DNA from: Bactericera cockerelli | Lineage: Eukaryota; Arthropoda; Insecta; Hemiptera; Triozidae | Length of the DNA: 64,000 bases | NCBI GenBank assembly: GCA_024516035.1 | Contig: CM044967.1 | Location: 18,636,810 to 18,700,809, forward strand | Reading direction: 5' to 3' | Shown here: positions 20,463 through 34,400 of the stretch, one piece after another | Layout: the number at the start of each line of letters is the position of its first letter | Position numbering within the stretch: position 1 is the first letter of the stretch | Notes under the pieces: model-generated | The model's database searches: none | What the model was told of the DNA's origin: nothing | Seen by the model: the letters and a program-made list of their open reading frames with translations, nothing else | Position numbers and translations under genes: made by a program

Positions 20463-21214
20463 CAAGGGGGGACCCAAAAGTAACGGGAATTAGGTGGTAG
20501 GGGGAACACGGAGGGGGGGATCGGGTTCTCCAGTGATTCTATTTCAAGCGGCTACTCTCCCAAGTAAGTGTGCAAAGTTCATTTGCTGTGAGTGCTTTCG
20601 TGCGTCCGTGAAAATTTTTCAAGTGAAACGACTTTTTTCGTTTCGGCGAAAACTAGAAATGGCTTCAAGAACGGACGAAAACATTGAACAAATCAACATT
20701 CTTGTCCGTGAAGACCTGGCCGAACCATCGATCAACTTTGTGAGATGTCTGGATTGTCATGGAGTTCAATTCAGAGGATTTTAACTGAAGATTTGATCAT
20801 GAAGAGGATTGCAGCCAAATTTGTTCCTCGCCTTCTCTCCGACGACGACGCGACGATCAAAATAAGGAGCGTCGACTTCAGGCCTGTCTGGAGCTGCAAA
20901 ATCAGTTGGATGAAGACCCAGATTTTTTTCTGAAGGTTATAACTGGCGATGAATCATGGTGCTACGGCTATGACCCCGAATTTTTTACAGCCACTCATTG
21001 TTCTCCGCACTCAGCCATTTCACGTTTTCGCCGAAACGAAAAAAGTCGTTTCACTAGAAAAATTTTCACGGACGCACGAAAGCACTCACAGCAAATGAAC
21101 TTTGCACACTTACTTGGGAGAGTAGCCGCTTGAAATAGAATCACTGGAGAACCCGATCCCCCCCTCCGTGTTCCCCCCACCACCTAATTCCCGTTACTTT
21201 TGGGTCCCCCCTCG
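20463..21214. mobile_element. Internally deleted mariner element with long inverted repeats
   Basis: Inverted repeats of about 200 bp (20463-20662 and 21015-21214) start GGGGGGACCCAAAAGTAACG and are flanked by TA. Inside is a decayed mariner transposase on the plus strand: SIQRILTEDLIMKRIAAKFV, then DEDPDFFLKVITGDESWCYG with the first catalytic Asp. The catalytic core after YDPE is deleted. It cannot encode an active enzyme. Confidence 0.92.
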
Positions 21215-21299
21215 TATTTCAAGGTATAAAAAATAGCCATCGAAAGCCACTTTTGACTTCGTTAGAATTACGCGTTACATTTCTCATATTACCTATCAT

Positions 21300-21460
21300 A
21301 ATATCATCATAGGGTGGCGTCATCGTGAACGATGGTAGTGGAGCAATGACTCAGCACTTCTACCACTGTCTTTAAAAGGAGCCTAATAATTGACAAGGAC
21401 CCCCAGAACCAAGCCATTACTGGTCAACTCCCTGTTTATAGTCCCCCAGCCAGACTATAT
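21300..21460 (+). repeat. Dispersed repeat L
   Basis: CGTCATCGTGAACGATGGTA...CTCCCTGTTTATAGTCCC recurs at 60703-60850. The type is unknown. Confidence 0.7.
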
Positions 21461-21687
21461 TACCTGTATGGTGTCGAAAAGAATATCATGTGAGAGTTTG
21501 ATCATTAGAAGGAAATAATAATTACGTCTTGCTGGGGGGGGGGGGGATGTGAAACAGATACAGTACCAGTCTGGCCAAGCGACAATAACACAAAGTAAAG
21601 TAAACATTTTATTTGCAATAAGACCCAGCCATATCATTGGCCCCTTAACAGGGTTGGTGTTAGGTTAGGAAGGACACACAAACTTAA

Positions 21688-22007
21688 CACATTCAGCGCC
21701 ACGTGTACAGCATAGTGTACACGAGTGTTTTCTATAGTGGACCTCGTGTACAATATGCTGTTCACCTCACCCTCTCACTTTTAGAAAGCGATGCTCTTTA
21801 TAGTGTACACGCTACTGTGTATTTCTTATAGGGATTCGATTGTCGTGGTCTGTGGAAGTTTTTTGGTTTTTTTGGACCAGAAAAATATCTATCTGGTGAC
21901 TTTTTATGGCTGTTTGAGTCTACCTACCTTTTTTTTCACACAAAATAAGAAGAGAAGGTTGGTCCACTGAACCATATTACCAAAAAAAACCCTTGGCGCT
22001 GAATGTG
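21688..22007. mobile_element. piggyBac-type MITE
   Basis: Ends CACATTCAGCGCCA and TGGCGCTGAATGTG are flanked by TTAA (21684-21687 and 22008-22011). It interrupts a family I SINE tail (21640-22110). No transposase. Confidence 0.85.
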
Positions 22008-22399
22008 TTAATAGAAGGAATTAGGACTGCCAGAACCAAACCACCTCACCCATAAGGAAGAGGTTGACCAATGCCGAACCCAAGTAGGCTTGGGAAAAGG
22101 CAAAATAAAAGGCAAAATAGAAGGTTTTCATAAGTTTTATTTATTTTTTGTAGAAATCATTTTTTACAAAAACTCTTCTCCTAAGCTTTGAAAGGTTTCA
22201 AAGTTTATAAGAGTTCATGATAATAATTGACAGTAATCAGTTTTTTTGTACTTCTTTTACACATTTTTTAATGTTATCTTATTTGTTTGTTAATGTTATT
22301 TACTTGTTAATAAAGGTATGTCAATCTGGACACGTAATAATAATAATAATGAGTTTAGGTCTCGAAATCTCTCTAAATAGTATTTTTCGAAATTTCCGG

Positions 22400-22575
22400 T
22401 GTACTGTTGTTGACCTAGTACCTAAATGGGAAGTATTGTGTCACTTCTCACCCATCAGAGGGAAGGCATAATACGGGATAGGCAAATTACAACACAGACC
22501 ACAAGGCCCACAGGTGTCTAAAGTAGCTGCGGTTTCATCACTACGAAATAAAAGGCTGTGAAACACTAGCCTTAA
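22400..22575 (+). mobile_element. Family F SINE, 5'-truncated
   Basis: Contains ACCTAAATGGGAAGTATTGT and ACAACACAGACCACAAG...GGCTGTGAAACACT. Confidence 0.8.
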
Positions 22576-22649
22576 AAAAAACTACTGATAGTATCAGGAT
22601 TATTAAAATTCACCTGTCTATTGGCCTGACAAAGGTGACAATAATAGTC

Positions 22650-22850
22650 TGTCCCGGTAGCTCAGTGGTAAAGGCGGCACTCTGTGAATCCAGAGATTCC
22701 AGAGGTCGTGGGTTCGAAACCCAGCCGGCACATAACAAGTTATACTCCCATTTGGGATTTTTACCACATAATAATGTGTCTTGAGCTTTCTGCTGGAATA
22801 GTGGGACTTTAACTGTCTTATTCGGGTAGTATAAATAAAGCAAGGCGATA
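22650..22850 (+). mobile_element. tRNA-headed SINE, family A
   Basis: TGTCCCGGTAGCTCAGTGGT with a short insertion in the head (GAATCCAGAGATTCCAGAGG). Its tail is entered by the Helitron at 22853. Confidence 0.88.
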
Positions 22851-22852
22851 TA

Positions 22853-23083
22853 TCTTAATATATAAATGTCAAAGTCACTGACTGACTGACTGATCATCGC
22901 TCTACAGCCCAAACCGTAATACCTAGCAAGCTGAAATTTGGTAGGTAGCTTTGTCTCATAGTCTAGATGTGCAATACGACGGGATTTTTCGAAATTCCCA
23001 CTAAAACACCTGCCATTGGCGAAAAAAGATTTTTTGCTTTGCGGGCCATGCCTCGGCCCGCAAAGCGGGCGACAGCCCGCTAG
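22853..23083 (+). mobile_element. Non-autonomous Helitron
   Basis: 5' TCTTAATATATAAATGTC, 3' hairpin GCCCGCAAAGCGGGC followed by GACAGCCCGCTAG, inserted between A and T. It shares its interior (CACCTGCCATTGGCGAAAAA) with the copy at 8141-8390. Confidence 0.78.
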
Positions 23084-23702
23084 TATATGTATATATATAA
23101 ATTAAATAATAATAATATATTATACTTGATAAAGAAATATGATCTTGGAAGAGAGCTTTCATCAATGTGACCTTTACCTCCACCTGACCTCCGAAGAAAA
23201 CTGTTCAAGATGAGAAAAGGTCAGAATTTTATATGAGACAGAATTTTATACGTCTGGGGGCGTTGACCAGTTGTTTACTTGCACCTGAGAAATGTTTAGT
23301 GTGTTAGAAATATCAGTAGAATTGTTGGGGGTTTTTTTAAGGCATGTACGAGTGATTCATTATTAATTCAGTCAGTATTATAATAATAATTTCGTGTCCG
23401 TGAGATAGGTATTGATACCTAAATTCAGTCAGTCAAACCTAGATTGGATATAAGAGAAAGAGAACTCAAGGGACCGGAATTTTTTTCTCTTATATCCAGG
23501 TTTCTCTCATAAAGAGGTTTTCATCCCTTGTAAAGAGGAAAATATGACATGGAATTATAACCAGGTTTCTTTTATATCCAGTTTTCTGATATCCAGGTGC
23601 AACTGTACAAAAAATACCTTGATACACAAATATATAAAAATAAAAGACAAAGTAAAGGTAAAATATGTGTCCTAACCAAGCGTCTTGTCTTCCTGGAATT
23701 TC

Positions 23703-23923
23703 AACCAATAATAATAACACTCTTTAGTGGAAGGTAACCATCAGGCGAGGTTAATGCTCAAAGCATTTTCTACCACCTATAATCCTCAGAGTCTTATTAT
23801 TATGTGGTCAAAAACTCAAATTAATGAGGAAAAATTTATGCTTTGGGTGGGATTCGAACCAACGGATCCCTACACTACCTGGATTACCAGACTTGCGCGT
23901 GAACCACTTGACTACCAGTGCAC
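23703..23923 (-). mobile_element. tRNA-headed SINE, family B
   Basis: Full minus-strand copy from CACTCTTTAGTGGAAGG to CTACCAGTGCAC. Confidence 0.88.
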
Positions 23924-23999
23924 AGCACGCAACACTTCAAATCATTTTGAGAAACGCTGAAGATCGATGATCATACCAGTTGCTGACTTTGATCATAAC

Positions 24000-25292
24000 T
24001 TTGTTTCATCAGGTAATTGATTGATTCTTATCATCAAAGATAATCAATTTATTATAATTGAAAGAGTTACCGACCTTAGCAGCACGTTTTTAGGGCGGAG
24101 GCGGGGTTCTAGTCCCAAGCTCGGGGAATTTTAAAAAGGCGAGTTAGAATAACTGTGACAAGTGTCAATAAATATGGTGATTGACGCAAATATAATACTT
24201 TTTTTACTGATAATTATTGTATTTTCGAAAAGTTCAGTGAAATTTAGGCAGGCAATAATTGCTATTTAACATTTTTGAAATAATTTTATTATTGACCGAT
24301 TGACGCAGTTGACTATATCCAGTATAAATAATATCTACGAAATAATCTACAATAATGCTGAGCAATCTAGTGTGGATAATGTGGAGCGATGTTTTCCATT
24401 TGGAAATTAGATTGATTTAACATTATAAACTTCGTTTTTTGGTTGGTAACTCTGAAGAAATTTTGTTGTTATTTGTAAAAAAAACAAACATTATTCTTAG
24501 ACAAAAATAGTACCAATATAAAATATGTACTTCTAAAATAAGAAATTCATCGGAAGTAAAAAAAGTTTTTTGTTTGGGTACCATTGTTGGCTAGTAAACT
24601 CTCAAAAAACTTTGAAAAATCCATTGGGTGTGGCTCAAATTCATAAATCTTCAAGCCAACATAGAATACCAGCCTCTCTCAAAAAGCCACCGATGGATGT
24701 AAGTCAGTGAGGAAAAGTGAGAAGTTCTATTAGAAGTACATGATTATCAGAATATTATGTGGACAGCTGTTTGACTCTTGAGCTGTTTAGTTCTCATCAG
24801 CAGGTTGTAGATCTGAATATTCATGTCATCTACTAACCTCTCTATTTAACAGTCAACACAGAAATTTAACCCCAAAGTTCATTCCCTACACCCACTACTA
24901 CTCCCAAGCCATATTGTAGAATGTACCTCACTTGACTGTTACACCCTGTGTCCTAATAAACATTAATTAGGGTGGGTGGGAAGGCTCCATCTCACAGATG
25001 GCAACGCGAGAAAAAGAAACATCGCGCGCAGAAAATCAATAAATAAAAGCGAGGAGTAGCCGAGAAGTTTTCCTGCGGAGAGTAGAAGATTACACTCAGG
25101 CTGAAATTTGGAATAACTCATGGAATGTCACATTTCTTTTTTGAACTAGTGTTTCCCATTGATGAAAATTTTACACTAAAAACAAAAGAGAAGTGATAAC
25201 GTTAAATATATTTAATTTAGCTATCCCTCGTGTTAATTACTAACGTGCCCGGTTATTAATTTTTTTTATCTAGTGTGTCGAAGGCTTTCGAT
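24000..25292. other. Region upstream of Sap47
   Basis: It should hold the Sap47 promoter and 5' UTR, but I see no clear core promoter element. A dispersed ACTTCTCACTTTTC-type repeat fragment lies at 24705-24870. Confidence 0.4.
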
Positions 25293-25428
25293 ATGTCCAT
25301 GTTCTCAGGCCTTTCAAAAGAAGTCAGTAATTGGCTTCCAGTTGGCAAAAAGACGAGGACGAGGAGGAAGAAGTGCCAAGTCCCAAACTTGGCAATGACA
25401 CCAGTCTGCCTGTAGACGAAAAAGCAAG
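25293..25428 (+). CDS. Sap47: Sap47 exon 1 (contains a one-base slip)
   Basis: The exon begins MSMFSGLSKEVSNWLPVGKK in one frame and continues DEDEEEEVPSPKLGNDTSLP in the next frame. The switch lies at a run of five A (25347-25351), where six A would restore one frame and the phase needed by the next exon. The donor is CAAG/GTAAAT. Confidence 0.8.
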
Positions 25429-28400
25429 GTAAATACTTCTGTCCCTCATTCATAGCTTTCTGAACCTCGTGACCTCTAGACATTTTCTAGCTCTTGAACA
25501 GAATTCATTTATTTTCTTTTTTTCTAATATAACAATGAAATTGTTGATACCAGATAACGTTTATACTTTGACAGACATGATCTGAAATCTGATGATAACT
25601 GCATGTGGAAGAAAATTTAACATCAAATGGGATAGTCTGTAGTCTAAACTTTCCGAGACATATTGCTCGAAAAATGAAGGTAGCAAAAAAAACCTATTGT
25701 GGACACGGACATGGGTTGTGTTCTCACCTAGTCGAAAAATCTGGATTGTATTTTTGAAAAGAAAAATCGAAATTTCATTACGTAGCATAAGAAAAAAGTT
25801 AATTTGTCATCATTTGTTTTTAACTTCTTTGTGAACTTAAAGCAACAGGAAATATTGGGGGAGGTATTGGCCCATTTCTATATCGCCCTAATTTATAATG
25901 AAAAATCTGTGTGCGTCAGTTCAATAACATTCGTAGGGAGAAGGGTGCACCAAAGAGAGGATGAGATTTCTCGTCTTGGGGAAAGAGAATCTAGTCTGGA
26001 CTGTTTTCAACAGTTCTTCGTAATAATGACCTCCAAAAGCTAAAAACACAACTTCTCACTTTTCTGTTCATATGTACTAATACTGATATCGCATAAAATT
26101 GTCTTAATTATGTTTATGAAAATATTTCAAATTGAGGAAATATGGAAACAGATGGTTCATATTTATTACTCATTTATTTTAGATTAATTAGATTTACCTT
26201 ATTTATAGTGTAGAAAGCCCAAGTTTGCCTATAGTTTTTGATTTAATTTTTATTTTGAAACGCCTGAGAGTAATGAAATTAGTGGAGACGCAAAAAAACT
26301 GCAGATTAGTAGAAACTAATCATTAGAATACATCTTAAGGGTGCGATTATCAACTGTCACACAATTGATTTTATTGAATTTTATTATTTTATTTCCGGGT
26401 CAACCAGTGTACTTCTAAAAGTATGTCATTGATAAACACACCAATAACAACCACTAATCAGTTGATTAGCCTATCACTCTCTTTAATGTGATTGATAAAT
26501 GCACCCTTGAAAAATTAAATCATAATTCTAGATTTTTATAAAACGTTTTACAATTTGCATTGCTATTTAAATCTAGATGATACAGTGTGTTAGTAAAAAC
26601 ATTAAACATTCTAAATCACATGAGACGAATATGAAATTCCGAGAAACGCAACGCAGATACACGTAGTACCCATTATTAATTCAAGCGGTACAACGAATTC
26701 CCTGGGGGTGTCACTTTTTGAACATTATTGGGAGTCTGCCTCAAGGATCTCTTTTACGCCCTAAATAGAAAATACCCCTTAGATCTATATTTTCGAAAGG
26801 TCGCTAAATTTAAAGGATTAGAATATTAATTTTAATTAGAATGTTAGTCCCTAACTATGTGCCCAGCTAGGGGACTAACTGGGTAGTATAAACTGGTCAA
26901 TAAACACGGGTACCACCCAGTTTTTTTTACGAAAAAAAAAATGACCAGGTTGAAAAGACCGATTTTTTTGCAAAGTGCATCCTTGGGGCTTCACAACCGG
27001 CTATTGCCATAGAAAACCAATAACATGACAGTGAAGTATGGCGGAAACAACACCTTCCCTCCAAATTTTCGCTTCAGCTTCGTTTGTTACAATATTGATT
27101 TTGTAAAAAATGATCCCTTTGTACATCATATCTGTCAAAATAGAAAAGTGAGAAGTTGTACCTACATCCTGTACACCTAATACAACTTCTCACTTTTCTG
27201 TTTTATCTGTTGACACTGATATCCTGATGTCTAACCAACATATTATTCATAATACATGCCTGTCATTCAAAGTGCAATACCCTAGTATACAGTGTGTACA
27301 TAGGGTGTTTCAGAAAAGCTGAAAATTTAATATGTGGACGATTGTGACCATTTTCAATTTATTGAAGAAAAGTTTGAAAACGTTTATTTTCGAAATGCAA
27401 CGTCCTTACTTTTTTGTTTTATAAAACTGAAAGTTTTTTTGACCATTGACTATTGGCATCAGCATTTTGCTTAAAACTCGACTTTTGCAAAATCAAGTGC
27501 ATTCTGTTGCAACTTTTGGAAGTGTCATAATTTTGGATTTAGATGATAATTAGAATTTAATATCATGGGTACTTGGGTGGTAAGCAAAATTTGGAACTAT
27601 CTCTTTAACATAATTTATGTATATTAAATATTTTTTGGTAGTACCTGTGATTCATTTTATTTTTATCCCAAAAAATAAACTGAAAATTAATTTTCCGTTT
27701 ACTTTTTGGGATGCGATCTGGCTTTAGAAGGCTTTATTTATTTTTCATATTATAATAGCGCCACACCCTCTCCCCCGACTGATTTGGTCAGAAGTATTTC
27801 TGGTTAAAAATTCTTCATGCATTTATGTTACACCCTGTGTACAGAGAAAATATGTCAAGAACGATATGACGATGTATATTGCTGTATATAAGTAGTTAAC
27901 ACCGAGTGTATATAGTACATTCTGAGTGTAATGCATTTACATAAAATCATTATGAGTGTAATATATCAATAAACTTATAGTATTATAAACTCCTCTCTTG
28001 TATGAAATAAATAACAAATACACACGATTTCTGTAAGTGCAATTTTACAAAGATAAACCGACGGTTTAAGCGGTTTACATGCGAATTTTGAAATCAAAAT
28101 GAGTAAATATCTCGTAAACGGTGATGGGTGTCTTATTTCACAGTGATCCAAAGGGCAGTCGTATGGAAATGTTGGGGAACGTCAAAAACCAAATGTCCTC
28201 TTGGCTTGGGTCGGCCAATATTCCGGGTCTCGGCAAAAAGGACGAAACGGTTCCAGAAAATGCGGAAAAACTCGATGATTCCTCTCCCGTTTCAGAAAAA
28301 TCGATCAAAGGATCTCCTACCGAAAAAGACGACGATAATTCAAGGTGAGTGGAACTCAAATTAATGATTTGACACTGAGGACAACATTTGGATGGATGAC

Positions 28401-31400
28401 TCAGTAATTTTGTGAAAGAAAGACTACCGTGCACTGGTAGTCAAGTGGATAAGACGCTAGTCTGGTAATCCAGGTAGCGTAGAGATCCGTTGGTTCGAAT
28501 CCCACACAGTGCATGAATTTTTTCTCATTATTTTGAGTTTGTGACCACATAATAATAAGACTCTGAGGGTTAGGTGGAAGAAAATGCTTTGAGCATTAAT
28601 CTCGCCTGGTGGTTACTTTCCACTAAAGAATATTATTATCAATAAAGTCTTTATTATTATAACGTCCATATATTTGATCAATGAGAACAAGTTATGTAAT
28701 TCTTACAAACTTGTAAATTACATTAAACAGGATGATAAATCTCTGACTAGCTGATTAGTGCTCTTGGTAAAGCGTAATCAGAGATTTATAATCCTGCCTA
28801 ATGTAAAACAATACATAGGTACCTCATAGGTAATAGAAAGTAAAAATTATTCATAAACAAATCCTAAATGTTTAAAAAAGGCACCAAACGACAGGAATTT
28901 CCTGCAAGTAAATGGACAGTTAACTTTATATTTTGTTTAATTGTGAATACATTGTTCATTTATGATTTATTAAAAAAAAAAAAAAATATCTCTCTAATTT
29001 GTCAACACTGCACTTCTATTTCCGGTAATATTTCTCAATTGAGGTTTAGAAATTACTGCATTTTTTCATTGTTTTGATACAAATCACCGTTTACGAGAAA
29101 TTTTTTTTTTTTCTTCTTCTGAATTTTTGTTGATACAGCGCTCGAAAAACCAAAGGGTAAAGGGCGCGTTTTCTTTTTGAGGCCCAAATTATAAAATAAG
29201 ATTACAACAAAGAAAACCCTCTCTCAACTCAGACTATAGTGCTCTGTGACCTCAGTAGCTTGATCGATAAGGCGGCGGACTTGTAACCTGGAGGTCGGTG
29301 GTTCAAGACCCAAGTTCAGCAAAGATTTAGTAAAGCTAGTTTGATTAGTTGTGACATCACGAAAGTGATTAACACAAATTAATTAGTGATGCTCGATTAA
29401 TCGGTAGTAATCGATTAGTTACAAATCGATTAGGATTATCGGAATCGTTTATAATCGATTACCTCGATTTTCAACTAATCCGAGCATCACTAAAATTAAT
29501 ATGATAACTTTAACTTTAAAAAAAATAGTGCTCTGTGATTGGTTGAAAGTCTGACTTGAGCGACAGTCTGTCTGGCTTATCTTTGTTGGAATCCTCTATT
29601 TTATAATTCGGCCTCGGTTGAAACTCTGACTTGAGTCTGTCTTATCTTTGTTGTAATCCTATTTCATAATTCGGCCCTTAGGCTTCGCTGTGTCTTATTA
29701 AAAGTTCTCATTTCTGTTTCAACATAAAATGTATCACTTCCACTCGTCCATTGCATGGTTTTGTGTTTCTTATTATGTATTGCATTAACACTAAAGGACT
29801 GATCAAATTGTGAACTTAATTGACCATTAACCATTTGCCTGTGTATAGTATAAAGTAGTTCGTTCAGGGTACGTTTATCAATTGTCACGCTGATTAATAT
29901 TGATTTTGATTAATCAATGTTTAATTTTAGTCAATGGTTAACTGCCAATAGTAATTGTATTGTCATTGCCATTAATAATAACACTCTATAGTGGAAGGTA
30001 ACTACCAGAACAGGTTAATCCTCAAAGCATTTCCTACCACCTAAGCCTCAGAGTCTTATTCTTAATAGGTCACAACTCAAATTAATGAGGAAAAATTCAT
30101 GCACTGGGTGGAATTCGAACCAACGGATCCCTACACTACCTGGATTACCAGACTAGCGCGTTAACCAATTGACTACTAGTGCGGTAATCATGTCATTGAT
30201 AAACAAACCGACAACGCTTATCAGCTGATTAGTGATTTATCACCCTGTTTAATGTGATTGATAAACGCACCCTAGGTTCATGATTAAATCAGATGTCCAT
30301 TAGCTGCCTATTAGGCCGGGATCCTCCTGAGTGCAACGTTTTGTTGTGCAACGCGAAGCAGCGTTTTGTCATGAATTTTACATAGGAAGTGTTGCAAAGT
30401 ATTGCGAAAACTGTGGGGTTCTCTTCCTTATCTCTTCGGAGCCATTCAAAGCTTAGAAGAAGTACCTTTGTATAAATGGTTCTTTATAAAGAAAATAAAT
30501 AAATAAACTTATAATAAACTAATAAAAAAACATGAGCCCAAGGAAAGAGTGGAGCATGGAACTTTGCACAACAAGATGTTGCATTCAGTGGTATCCTAAC
30601 TCAGTGGGAGGTTTTTTAGTCTGTCTATGTATATAATAACTTGAGAATATTAATTGTATTCACAATATCTGTATAAAAAATTGGAAATAAAAAATACCTT
30701 GTTTAGACTTGTTTAAATAAAGGGAGTTTTTAGTCTTACCTCGGCAATATAAACAAGGTAATTTCTATTCTATTCTGTAACTTTAGGAATGTAATTGGGC
30801 GTAATAAGTGTCATCTAAATGACCCAGAGGTTGCGGGTTCGAATCTCGGCCAGAGCGGAAAATTCTAACAGATTTTTCCGTTTTCGGAATGGCATCGATG
30901 TGGAGGTAAAGTGCCCTGAAGTAATGCGAAAGCGGTTCCGGGGCACAATTACCTTTTTTTTTCTTTTTAGAAATGAAACCATCATATTATTTGTGTTGCT
31001 TGTTGCAGTGCTACAGGGGGCGCGGACAGTGACATTCACGCCTCCGAGGGGGAGCTAGATGGGGATGAAGGAGGCATTGGGGGAGGTGAGTGTGTAAATA
31101 ATTTTATTTTATTTATTTAAAACACAGGGATTTTTTTTCCATCCGCGAGACCGATGAGTTGAGCCAATCTTTTGAATTATAAATAACTTTTTTATTAGTT
31201 CTCACGATGGTTGATCGCACTAGAAATATGTGGTTCAGAACGACCCAACTTTTCCATTTAAGTTGGCTGGAGGTGCCCCAGCTGTAGCCAAGCTGGTTAC
31301 AACAACAATAACGGTACCTTCTATTGATAGCTTTTAACTTCTCACTTTTCTGTGTGTCCTGATGGTAGCTCAGTGGTCAAGTCGTCGGTCTGGTAATCCA

Positions 31401-34400
31401 GAGGTCGTGGGTTTGAAACCTATCGGGCATGACAAGTTATCCTCAAATTTTCGACTCTGACCACATTAATATTACGACTTGGGCTTACTGCATAGTAGTA
31501 TAAGGCGATATTATGATTAAATATCGTAATTCCACTCATACCTCGTGAGGAAAAATGAGTAGCTGTTTTAATGTGAGCAGCGACCAGTGGCGGAATTATA
31601 GGCAAAAATAAGATATTAGAATATTCAAAGATATGGAAAAGTCTATAATTCTGAGCTACCCACTAAAAATTGTGATATAACAACACAAAGAAACACATAT
31701 ATTTTTATTATTATTATTGAATCATTATTATTTCTGTTTTCTTGCTCTCTGGCCGAGGGTATACTTACTGGTTCTTGCTATCTTCGAACAAGCTTTGTTA
31801 AGGCAAAAGACAATAACATAAATCTATGCACCCTCAACAGGATTGGCGTTAGCCATCTAGCCGTAAAATATGGCAGTAGGAGTGTCAGAACAAAACAACC
31901 TCAAACACGAGGAAAATGTTGACCAATGCCGACCCAAATTAGGTTAGGTAAAATAAAAATTAAATGAAGAAGAGAAAATTATTATTATTTCTGTTTTGTA
32001 TGCCTGAACTTGAAAAAGAATGCCATAAGCATTAGCACCGGCCTTGATCAAGTTTTGTTAGATTTTTTACTTTGTATTTGGAACCGAATTATAAAACAGG
32101 ATTAGATTAAATCCAAGTGGAAACTATTCCTTTGCTCGGGCTATAATAGTGCGCTGTGATTGATTGAAACTCCGACTTAAGGGCGCCGCCCCTAGTCCAG
32201 AGATCTCTCGTATCTGGCTCAACTTTATTCCCGTTTCACAATGTAGTCCTTAATGTATATACCTTATTTTGTAACCTGGGTATGTTGCGTTTCAGTCTCT
32301 ACAAAAGCAATTCAAGGCGCGAAGAACATCAAGAGCTTTCTGTTCTCTGCCGTCAACAAAGCTGGCAAAACCGTGAGTGAGGCGGGCGCCAAGATCAAGA
32401 AAACTGTCGAGGAAAACGTGAGATATTTTTGGTTCTTTTATCAAAATGGTAACTTTGGTTGAGGTTAAGGTGGGTATGGTACGATTCCCAGCTATGCGAT
32501 GGTACTTGTACTGAATAAATCAAATCAAGACGTTAAAATCAAATAGAATCAATATATATTTTTTTTTTTTTCAATGTATCCCCCTCGGAACTACAGCGTA
32601 TTACTTCGAAGGGGAATTGGATCTGGGCGTCCATATAAACCTCTCACCACCGTGATATAGGTATCTGTGTGTATCTCAGAGACACGAAATTATTAGGAAA
32701 ATAGCTCTGTGTCTACTTCGTAACGTATTTGAATTTACAGTAAACTAAGCCATGACCGCACTGACGGTAACGACTTTGCTTTTCTGGTTTTCTTATAATG
32801 TCCTTGAGTAGGTAGGTTCTTTTCTTCAAAAATTCTACCCTACCTGGGAATCGAACTCAGGATCTCTAAACCGCGGGAGGTTGGTGACACGGAATTGTTA
32901 TACATATTTCGTCAGTGGTCATTTGGTTGAGACGTCGGTCAGGAATAATAGAACTCATAAATCGTATTCGAGTAGTATAAACAAGGCGATATTATTATTA
33001 TTTTGGGTTAAACGTAGCTTTCAACTGCATGGTCATATCACGACGGGGGTTTTACCCTCCATTCTTAGGAAAATTACAAACCTGCTACCCACATTAACCT
33101 CACCCAGCCTGGGTTGGTTAGGAATGCCAGCTTCACGAAGTCTTCACGTCGCTGGACGTTGCTTAACATCGGTGATTATTAATTTATTAATACCTATTAT
33201 GTGGTCAAATTAAAATGGGACTCATCTGTCCTAATGGGGCATTGTAAATCTTCCCGGTGTAGCTCAGTGGTCAAGGCTTCTTTCTGGTAGTCCAGAGGTC
33301 ACGGGTTTGAAACCCAGCCAAGAAATTAGCGATATTATTATGATCGAGGAAGGCAGTATAAATAAGACAGTATTATTATTATATATCTGTTATAATAATA
33401 TCGTCTTATTATATCTGTTGCCAGCCTCCAGAGATATGGAGTTAGATTCCCAGTTGGGGCAGACTTTTCGAAGAAAATTCTGTTCCTTTCAAACACGTGA
33501 GGCTGGTTTTTCCGGCCCTGTCCAGGCTGGGTGAGGTTAATGTGGGTAGCTGGTACGATTCCCAGCGAATGGAGGGTAAAATCCCTTTCCTGACTACTTC
33601 AAATCAAGACGTTGAAACCAAATAAAATCAACTAGTCACAATAGATCTAAATAGAGAGGTCGGTGTGATAATTGGGGCTTCTCCTGTGGAACAGATATTG
33701 TAAATTGTATTTATTCAAATTCCAGAAGGAAAGTTTACAATAATTTTGCAGATACAATGGTATTATAAAATAAAATAGATATAAAATGAATTACCTAAAA
33801 AAAGACATTAGATAAAATAAGAAAGAAAAACGTGATGTGTCAATTGGAGAAAAAAAGTATATTAGTATAAAATATTAGATGTTAATTTAATAAATAAATA
33901 ATAATAATTATATTTGTTATTCCTTTCAGAACATCCTGGGAGATTTCAACAAGGAAGGGGAGGGGGGCAAGGATAAGAAGCCGGGGGAGGTAGTGCCGCC
34001 CTGGGTGGGCCACCCGAACGAAGAAAGTTTGAAAGAGGAGTGTTTGTCTCTCTCTAAAGTAAGTGTAGCTTATTTATTTATTTATTTAGAAACTATTTAT
34101 TAGTAGAACATATATTATATACAGACAAATAATAGTAAAAAATAAATATAAAAATTGACAATATTAATAATATAAACAAGAAAAATAAATAAAAAAAAAA
34201 AACAAAATATATACCTACACATGTCCTAACTAAAGGGCGGGGTTATTGCCTATGGAAATATCTTCCACCCAACCCTTATGTTACAACTAGCTTGCAAGTA
34301 TTATGTAAAGAAAGTACTTGAGACGTGATTATGAGACATCGTACCTTTTCTTTTATTATTATTATTTTAAGTTAAGTGTGCCCCGGAACCGCTTTCGCAT

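Noticed and set aside
20494..21183. Two mirrored frames starting MVGGTRRGGSGSPVIL
   Set aside because: They are the same sequence read from the two inverted repeats of the mariner element.
25256..25483. Minus-strand 75-codon frame
   Set aside because: It is antisense to Sap47 exon 1, which has family similarity on the plus strand.
30819..31058. Frame of 79 codons running into Sap47 exon 3
   Set aside because: It starts in a family E SINE and reads the exon in the wrong frame.
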